This document shows, in pieces, positions 14,352 to 18,503 of a stretch of DNA of 18,503 nt. The first letter of the stretch is position 1. Every line of letters begins with the position of its first letter. The notes under the pieces are model-generated. The model was given only the letters and a program-made list of their open reading frames with translations. It made no database searches and was not told where the DNA came from. Position numbers and translations under genes: made by a program. The DNA is from Verrucomicrobiota bacterium (lineage in GTDB: Bacteria > Verrucomicrobiota > Verrucomicrobiia > Opitutales > UBA953). The stretch spans positions 1 through 18,503 of the forward strand of contig SYID01000023.1 in assembly GCA_005798925.1 (NCBI GenBank), given 5' to 3'.

Positions 14352-14366
14352 ACCCCCTCCGGGGGT
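14352..14366. terminator. Short GC hairpin between tRNA-Pro and purM
   Basis: ACCCCC (14352-14357) and GGGGGT (14361-14366) pair around a 3-nt loop. The hairpin lies 15 nt after the tRNA and directly after the purM stop, in the gap of two convergent genes. It has no T-run on either side, so terminator activity is uncertain. Confidence 0.4.
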
Positions 14367-14367
14367 C

Positions 14368-15591
14368 TCAGGCGTAGGCCAAGGTCTGGCCGTCCCGCAC
14401 GACGGTCACATGGTTGGCCCCGTCGCTCCGCGCCGAAGGCTCGGTCCGCCCGACGACCCTGGCTTCCAGGCCGAGCTCGGCCGCGATCCGGAGGGCTTGA
14501 TCGGCGTCTTTGGGCTCCAGAAAGACCTCCAAACGGTGCCCCATATTGTAGACTTGGTGCATTTCCTTGGGGTCTGTCCCGCTGACCCGGGCGATTTCCG
14601 CGAAAACCGGGGGCACGGGGAAAAGGTTGTCCTTGATGAAATGGACCTTGGTCCCGAACCGGCGGCACTTGGTCTGACCCCCTCCGGAACAATGGACCAT
14701 GCCCCGGACGCGCTGGTTACCCAAGGCCTGCAGGAGCCGCAGGACATAAGGGGCGTACGTCCGGGTGGGGGAAAGCAAGGCCTGCCCGACCGTCAAGGCT
14801 GAGCCGGGGAGCGGGTCGGCCAGCCGGTGCGGCCCGCAATAGGCGAGCTCCGCCGGGGTGGCCTTGTCATAGGTCTCCGGATACTTCTCGGCGTAATGAC
14901 GGGAGAGGAGTTCGTGGCGCGCGCTGGTCAGGCCGTTCGAACCGATGCCGCTGTTCTCGGCCGTCTCATAGGCCGCGCGGCCGGACGAGGCGACGCCGAC
15001 GATGACCAGGCCGGGCCCGACGCGCGCGGCGTCCACGACGGCGGCGCGGTCGAGGATCGCGGTGGCGGTGGAATCGACGGTGAGCGTGGGCGTGAGGTCG
15101 CCGACGTCGGCGGTCTCGCCGCCGCCGGAGACGATGCCGAAGCCCTGGGCCCGCAGCATCGCGAGGACGTCTTCGGTGCCGTTGATGAGTTCGGCGAGGA
15201 TGGCCCCGGGGATGGCCTTGGCGTTGCGGTTGATGGTCGAGGAGAGGATGACGCCCTTGGTCACGCCGACGCACAGGAGGTCGTCGATGTTCATGACGAT
15301 GCTGTCCTGCGCGATGCCGCGGAACACCGACGCGTCGCCGGTCTCCTTCCACCAGAGGTACGCGAGCAGGGCCTTGGTGCCCGAGCCGTCCGAATGCGTG
15401 ACCACGCACTTGGCCGGGTCGCCGGTGAGGCCGTCGGACACGATCTTGCAGAAGGCCTGCGGGAAGAGCCCGGGATCGAGGCGGTCGACGGCCGCATGGA
15501 CCTCGCTCTTGGAGGCGGAGACTCCCCGCGCCGCGTAGCGGCCGGAATCCGGGGTGGGCTTGCTTTCGTGCGCCATGGCTCTTGCGTGCAT
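14368..15591 (-). CDS. purM: Phosphoribosylformylglycinamidine cyclo-ligase, long Bacteroidetes-like form
   Basis: PurM closes the imidazole ring, turning FGAM into AIR with ATP in purine synthesis. The 407-residue protein starts with RYAARGVSASKSEVHAAVD and has HSDGSGTKALLAYLWW (near 66), GIAQDSIVMNIDDLLCVG (near 91), SGGGETADVGDL, GIGSNGLTSARH and YNMGHRLEVFL. These belong to the long PurM variant I know from Bacteroidetes rather than the ~345-residue E. coli type, with the same two-domain AIRS fold. The ATG at 15591 has GGAG close upstream; the ATG at 15576 is the alternative. It is divergent from the next gene with only 39 nt between. Confidence 0.9.
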   Translation of the reverse strand: MHARAMAHESKPTPDSGRYAARGVSASKSEVHAAVDRLDPGLFPQAFCKIVSDGLTGDPAKCVVTHSDGSGTKALLAYLWWKETGDASVFRGIAQDSIVMNIDDLLCVGVTKGVILSSTINRNAKAIPGAILAELINGTEDVLAMLRAQGFGIVSGGGETADVGDLTPTLTVDSTATAILDRAAVVDAARVGPGLVIVGVASSGRAAYETAENSGIGSNGLTSARHELLSRHYAEKYPETYDKATPAELAYCGPHRLADPLPGSALTVGQALLSPTRTYAPYVLRLLQALGNQRVRGMVHCSGGGQTKCRRFGTKVHFIKDNLFPVPPVFAEIARVSGTDPKEMHQVYNMGHRLEVFLEPKDADQALRIAAELGLEARVVGRTEPSARSDGANHVTVVRDGQTLAYA

Positions 15592-15630
15592 ATCTCCGTC
15601 CCTGCTATTCGGTCAACGCCCTTCTCCCTC

Positions 15631-16083
15631 GTGCCGCTCCTCCTCCTTCGCCGAACTTGGCTCCGCCGCGTCCTCGCGGCGATCCTCGGCCTCGTGCTCG
15701 GCCTCGCGCTCGTCGGCGGCCTGGGCTGGCGGAACGCCCGCTCCCGCGCGGCGCTCGCCGACGATCTCCGCCGCGCCTTCGCCGCGCAGGACGCGCGCGC
15801 GATCGAAGCGCTCTTCTGCTGGGACGGCGTCGACGCCGCCACGCGCGCCCGCCTGCGCCTGGTCATCCAGCAGGAACATGAGCTGCCGATCGCTTCGATC
15901 GTGGTCCGCCCGCTCGGACCCTTCGACCGCCAGCCGGGCGCGGGCCTGCGTCCCAACCTGGAGCCCGACGCGGTGCTCGAGGTGACTTTCGCCACGACGG
16001 ACCGCCTCAGCGCCGCCTATCTGATCGGCCGCGACGGGTGGGCCGGCCATCGCCTGGTGGTGATGCTGCCGTCCGCCAAGTGA
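15631..16083 (+). CDS. Membrane-anchored hypothetical protein
   Basis: The GTG at 15631 gives 150 residues: a basic N-terminus, one helix (about 14-32, VLAAILGLVLGLALVGGLG), an Arg/Ala-rich helical stretch (LADDLRRAFAAQDARAIEALF) and a C-terminal part ending in a probable beta sheet (ILE... DAVLEVTFATTDRLSAAYLIGRDGW). The pattern of a helix followed by an IEALFCWDGVD motif suggests a periplasmic NTF2-like or similar small domain, but I do not recognise a family. No ATG is available in this frame before the helix. Confidence 0.65.
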   Translation: MPLLLLRRTWLRRVLAAILGLVLGLALVGGLGWRNARSRAALADDLRRAFAAQDARAIEALFCWDGVDAATRARLRLVIQQEHELPIASIVVRPLGPFDRQPGAGLRPNLEPDAVLEVTFATTDRLSAAYLIGRDGWAGHRLVVMLPSAK

Positions 16084-16092
16084 CGCGCATTC

Positions 16093-16120
16093 TTGACACC
16101 CGCCGGGCCGCTTCCATTTT
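16093..16120 (+). promoter_or_regulatory. Promoter of the ferredoxin gene
   Basis: A perfect TTGACA (16093-16098) is followed after 16 nt by CATTTT (16115-16120), a weak -10. Transcription would start near 16127, 5 nt before the ATG at 16132, so the mRNA would be almost leaderless. There is no Shine-Dalgarno sequence. Confidence 0.5.
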
Positions 16121-16131
16121 CAGCCTTCCTT

Positions 16132-16368
16132 ATGGCCGACAAGAACGACAAGCGCCCCGAGAGCGTCCCGGGCAAATTCTACGTGGATTCGCAGTGCATC
16201 GACTGCGATCTCTGCCGCGAGACCGCCCCGAAGTTCTTCACCCGCCAGGACGACGGCGGCTACTCCTACGTGTTCGCCCAGCCGACCGACCAGGCCGGCA
16301 TCGACCAGTGCATGGAAGCCCTCGAGGGCTGCCCGGTCGACGCCATCGGCAAGGACGGCGACGAATAA
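16132..16368 (+). CDS. Ferredoxin with a single [4Fe-4S] cluster
   Basis: A 78-residue acidic electron carrier. Cys22, Cys25 and Cys28 (CIDCDLC) and the distant Cys67 in GCPVDAI form one 4Fe-4S site; Cys60 is an extra cysteine not needed for it. The RETAPKFFTRQDDGGYSYVFAQP middle matches single-cluster bacterial ferredoxins in which the second cluster is lost. The partner enzyme is not in the window. The ATG at 16132 is preferred to an upstream start at 16093, which would lie on the promoter -35. A strong terminator follows, so the gene is monocistronic. Confidence 0.93.
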   Translation: MADKNDKRPESVPGKFYVDSQCIDCDLCRETAPKFFTRQDDGGYSYVFAQPTDQAGIDQCMEALEGCPVDAIGKDGDE

Positions 16369-16392
16369 TCGTCTCCGCAGTCCTTTCTCCCG

Positions 16393-16415
16393 ACCCCGGC
16401 TCGCCGGGGTTTTTT
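16393..16415 (+). terminator. Rho-independent terminator after the ferredoxin gene
   Basis: ACCCCGG (16393-16399) pairs with CCGGGGT (16404-16410) around a CTCG loop, followed by a run of T to 16415. Confidence 0.9.
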
Positions 16416-16450
16416 GTTGGGGGCGTCCGGCAGGCGGCTTAACTCCGCGC

Positions 16451-16864
16451 ATGGCCGTCAATATCTCCTGCGAATACCTCGGCGACTTGCGCGTGCGCGC
16501 CGTCCATGGGCCTTCGGGCCATGTCATCGTGACGGACGCGCCGGTCGACAACCAAGGCAAGGGCGAAGGGTTCTCGCCGACCGACCTCGCCGCCACCGCG
16601 ATGGCCACCTGCTTCCTCACGATCCTCGGCATCCACGCCCGCAACACGGGGCTCGACCTCCGCGGCGCCCGCGCCTCCGTCGCCAAACATATGACGGCCA
16701 CGCCGCCCCGTCGCATCGCCAAGCTCGAGGTCGATATCACGATGCCGCCCGGCGTGCCGGCCGACGTCCGTGACCGCCTGGTGCGCGCCGCCGAAGCCTG
16801 CCCGGTGAAGCAATCCTTCCATCCCGACATCGAGATCGTGCTGACTTGGCGGTGGGAGAGTTGA
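16451..16864 (+). CDS. OsmC/Ohr-family peroxide-reducing protein
   Basis: A 137-residue OsmC-fold protein that probably reduces organic hydroperoxides with a pair of thiols. Cys54 (MATCFLTILG) and Cys117 (AEACPVKQSF) are the expected catalytic cysteines, and FSPTDLAATAMATC is the family signature. The LEVDITMPPGV...RLVRAAEACPV order is typical of the YhfA/general OsmC branch rather than Ohr itself. It starts 35 nt after the ferredoxin terminator and has no evident Shine-Dalgarno sequence. Confidence 0.92.
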   Translation: MAVNISCEYLGDLRVRAVHGPSGHVIVTDAPVDNQGKGEGFSPTDLAATAMATCFLTILGIHARNTGLDLRGARASVAKHMTATPPRRIAKLEVDITMPPGVPADVRDRLVRAAEACPVKQSFHPDIEIVLTWRWES

Positions 16865-16880
16865 GCCCTGAATCTCAGGT

Positions 16881-16904
16881 AGGGGCAGCACTGCGTGCTG
16901 CCCT
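16881..16904. repeat. Short palindromic hairpin after the OsmC gene
   Basis: GGGCAGCAC (16883-16891) pairs perfectly with GTGCTGCCC (16895-16903) around a 3-nt loop, 18 nt after the stop. No T-run follows, so it looks more like a dispersed REP-type palindrome than a terminator. It opens the 318-nt gene-free stretch 16865-17182. Confidence 0.7.
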
Positions 16905-16932
16905 GGTTGCCACGCGTTAAGTCCCCAAGGGA

Positions 16933-16946
16933 GACCGGAAACCGGA
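16933..16946. repeat. Two tandem heptamers
   Basis: GACCGGA (16933-16939) is followed directly by AACCGGA (16940-16946). Only two units are present, so chance is possible, but the 7-nt period is the same as in the other repeats of this stretch. Confidence 0.4.
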
Positions 16947-16970
16947 TAGTTTGCTGCGGACATGTTCTTT

Positions 16971-17115
16971 CGGGTGACAGGTGACGGCCATCAGGGCCTC
17001 AGCCTCTCAGGAGCCGGCCATTCAGCCATCGGCTGCCGGCTCCAGGCTCCCGCGGCCGATCGCCGAGAAGCCGATACCTGAGTTGCCGTCACCCGTGGCT
17101 GCCACCCGTCACCCG
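16971..17115. repeat. Extended imperfect palindrome with GGTGAC heptamers
   Basis: The left end CGGGTGACAGGTGAC (16971-16985) pairs with GCCACCCGTCACCCG (17101-17115) at 13 of 15 positions, and GGTGACGGC (16980-16988) is matched again by GCCGTCACC (17085-17093). Inside is a perfect 9-bp stem, GGAGCCGGC (17010-17018) with GCCGGCTCC (17035-17043), with a small CAGCC/GGCTG hairpin in its loop. GGTGACA/GGTGACG units repeat with a 7-nt period. No open frame of interest crosses it. Confidence 0.7.
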
Positions 17116-17120
17116 GAGTC

Positions 17121-17141
17121 ACCCCCTATGCTCAATACTCT
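17121..17141 (-). repeat. Partial copy of the 3306-3408 heptamer repeat
   Basis: Read on the minus strand this is agagtat, tgagcat, agggggt. It matches the distal units of the right arm of the 3306-3408 element (3371-3390) except for one substitution and one extra G. Continuing on the same strand and in register come gactccg, ggtgacg and ggtggca (17120 down to 17100), so the two heptamer types abut without a break. Confidence 0.7.
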
Positions 17142-17182
17142 CGTCTCCTCCGGCCCGCCGGCCAACCGATCTCCGGCCACCC

Positions 17183-18493
17183 TTACCACTCCCTCTTCTT
17201 AAACCCGCTCACGGCATAATACGTCAGATAAAGATAGCAGGGCAGCAGGATCCAGTAACCCGCCCGCTCGCCGTAGCCGTCCGCGAGCCAGCCATAGCCC
17301 AGCGGGATCAGCGCGTTGCCGCATAGGCCCATGACCATCACCGACGCGCCCACCTTCGTGAAGCGGCCGAGCCCCGCGAGCGCCAGCGGCCATAGCCCGG
17401 CCCAGGTCAGCGAGTTCGCCAGCCCGAGCAGGGTGAGACACCATAGCGAGATGTCGGCGGTCACGCCGAAAAGCGTCAGGCTCCCCGGCGCGAACAACAC
17501 GCCGAGCGTGCCGGCGACGCCGAGCGAGACGCAGGCCCGCAGCGCGGCGAGCTGGCTGACATGCCGCGGGATGAGCGTCAGCCCGAGCAGGTAGCCGACG
17601 ATCATCGCGCCGAGGACGCAGCCGGGCAGGATCTTCGCCGCGGCCAGCGGCACGCCCATCGAGCCCGCGTAGCCGATGATGGTGTCCACGGCCACGGTCT
17701 GCGTGCCGACGTGCAGGAAGATCCCGACCGCGCCGAGGATGAGGTGCGGGAATTCCAGGATGCTGGCCTTGCCCGCGTTGGCTTCCGCGACCTCCGGCGT
17801 CTCCTGTTCGGTGTCGATCTCCGGCAGCGGCGAGAGCCGCACCAGCAGGCCGAGCACGGCGAGCGCCGCGCCCACGCCGGCGTAAGGGACGACCACGCGG
17901 CGGATCAGCTCGTCGAGCGCCGCCGCCTTGGCCGCGGGCGCCATGGCGGGCAGCTCCGCTAACAACGCGGTGTCGGACACGCGCAGCACCACGGCCGCGA
18001 AGACGAGCGGCGCGAGGATGCCGGCGCCCTTGTTGCAGATCCCCATGAGGCTGATGCGCCGCGCGGCCGAGGCCTGCGGGCCCAGCACGGTGACGTAAGG
18101 ATTGGCGGCGGTCTGCAGCACGGCGAGGCCGGCGCCGAGCGTGAAGAGTCCGCCGAGGAAGACGCCGTAGGTCCGGCCCCAGGCGGCGGGGATGAAGAGC
18201 AGGGCGCCCGCCGCCATGACCCAGAAGCCGATCATCATCCCCCGCTTGAACCCGACGCGTCGCAGGAGATGCGCCGCGGGCAGCGAGAAGACCAGGTAGG
18301 AGATGTAGAACGCGAACGTGACCAGGTAGGCTTCGAAGTGCGTCAGCTCGCAGGCGATCTTGAAATAGGGGATGAGGATCGCATTCACCCACGAGACGAA
18401 TCCGAAGATGAAGAACAGGACGGCGATGATCGCCAGCGAGACGCGGGCCTGCGCGGGCGTCAGGTCGCGGACGGACACGGGGGCGTCGCTCAT
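17183..18493 (-). CDS. FucP/GluP-type MFS sugar transporter
   Basis: A 436-residue, 12-helix inner-membrane permease of the fucose/glucose-galactose proton symporter branch of the MFS. Signs are FFIFGFVSWVNAILIPYFKIACELTHFEAYLVTFAFYISY in the first two helices, GFKRGMMIG in the A-loop, LQTAANPYVTVLGP in helix 4-5 (the family hallmark) and SLMGICNKGAG after it. The second half carries VGTQTVAVDTIIGYAGS and a usual length. The exact sugar cannot be told. It lies 10 nt from the window end, with the ATG at 18493 giving an intact protein; no sugar catabolic gene is nearby within the window. Confidence 0.93.
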   Translation of the reverse strand: MSDAPVSVRDLTPAQARVSLAIIAVLFFIFGFVSWVNAILIPYFKIACELTHFEAYLVTFAFYISYLVFSLPAAHLLRRVGFKRGMMIGFWVMAAGALLFIPAAWGRTYGVFLGGLFTLGAGLAVLQTAANPYVTVLGPQASAARRISLMGICNKGAGILAPLVFAAVVLRVSDTALLAELPAMAPAAKAAALDELIRRVVVPYAGVGAALAVLGLLVRLSPLPEIDTEQETPEVAEANAGKASILEFPHLILGAVGIFLHVGTQTVAVDTIIGYAGSMGVPLAAAKILPGCVLGAMIVGYLLGLTLIPRHVSQLAALRACVSLGVAGTLGVLFAPGSLTLFGVTADISLWCLTLLGLANSLTWAGLWPLALAGLGRFTKVGASVMVMGLCGNALIPLGYGWLADGYGERAGYWILLPCYLYLTYYAVSGFKKREW

Positions 18494-18503
18494 CGGGGTG
18501 GCC

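Noticed and set aside
14827..15630. Upstream extension of the 15631 hypothetical gene over purM
   Set aside because: The extension is antisense to conserved PurM; the hydrophobic anchor begins right after the GTG at 15631.
16865..17182. Insertion sequence or MITE with transposase
   Set aside because: No transposase fragment, no clear target-site duplication; palindromes alone do not show transposition.

Overview
The window is GC-rich bacterial chromosome with densely packed genes, many in overlapping (4-nt) pairs, and very few Shine-Dalgarno sequences. Gene content (long HisG, Bacteroidetes-like long PurM, type III pantothenate kinase, single-cluster ferredoxin, FucP-type sugar transporter, agmatine deiminase pathway) fits a free-living heterotroph. 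My best guess is a Verrucomicrobiota member of the Opitutae type. That guess is inference from overall style, not from a marker gene. I see no phage, CRISPR, transposase, toxin-antitoxin or biosynthetic cluster, so most of the window is core metabolism. The unusual material is in the intergenic DNA.

Layout. 1-636 (minus): a POT-family peptide transporter whose frame is broken by an apparent internal loss. 637-757: a divergent control region with a strong -35, a 7-1-7 palindrome in the promoter spacer and a Fur-box-like 7-1-7 palindrome over the start site. 758-3308 (plus): ferrous iron uptake operon feoA-feoB-small Cys-rich FeoB partner. 3306-3408: a 103-nt inverted repeat built of heptamers that fills the gap between two convergent genes exactly. 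3406-6203 (minus): hisG-aguB-aguA, the first step of histidine synthesis together with agmatine-to-putrescine conversion. 6300-6671: small lipoprotein with terminator. 6838-9220 (plus): AsmA-like membrane protein, grpE, dnaJ. 9260-12169 (plus): cofactor run nadC (NAD), birA (biotin), coaX (CoA) and a 67-residue membrane protein. 12166-14172 (minus): LysM membrane protein, NUDIX hydrolase, PfkB-family kinase. 14261-14336: tRNA-Pro(TGG). 14368-15591 (minus): purM. 15631-16864 (plus): anchored hypothetical protein, ferredoxin, OsmC-like protein. 16865-17182: a gene-free stretch packed with hairpins and heptamer repeats. 17183-18493 (minus): FucP/GluP-type sugar MFS transporter.

How it fits together: the feo operon is probably iron-repressed. 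The agu pair makes putrescine from agmatine. The cofactor run and the NUDIX/PfkB pair converge and share a CTAG stop palindrome. The most interesting observation is a family of 7-nt-unit repeats. One complete hairpin copy (3306-3408) supplies in-frame stop codons to both flanking genes, and a partial copy (17121-17141) runs in register into a second heptamer type.
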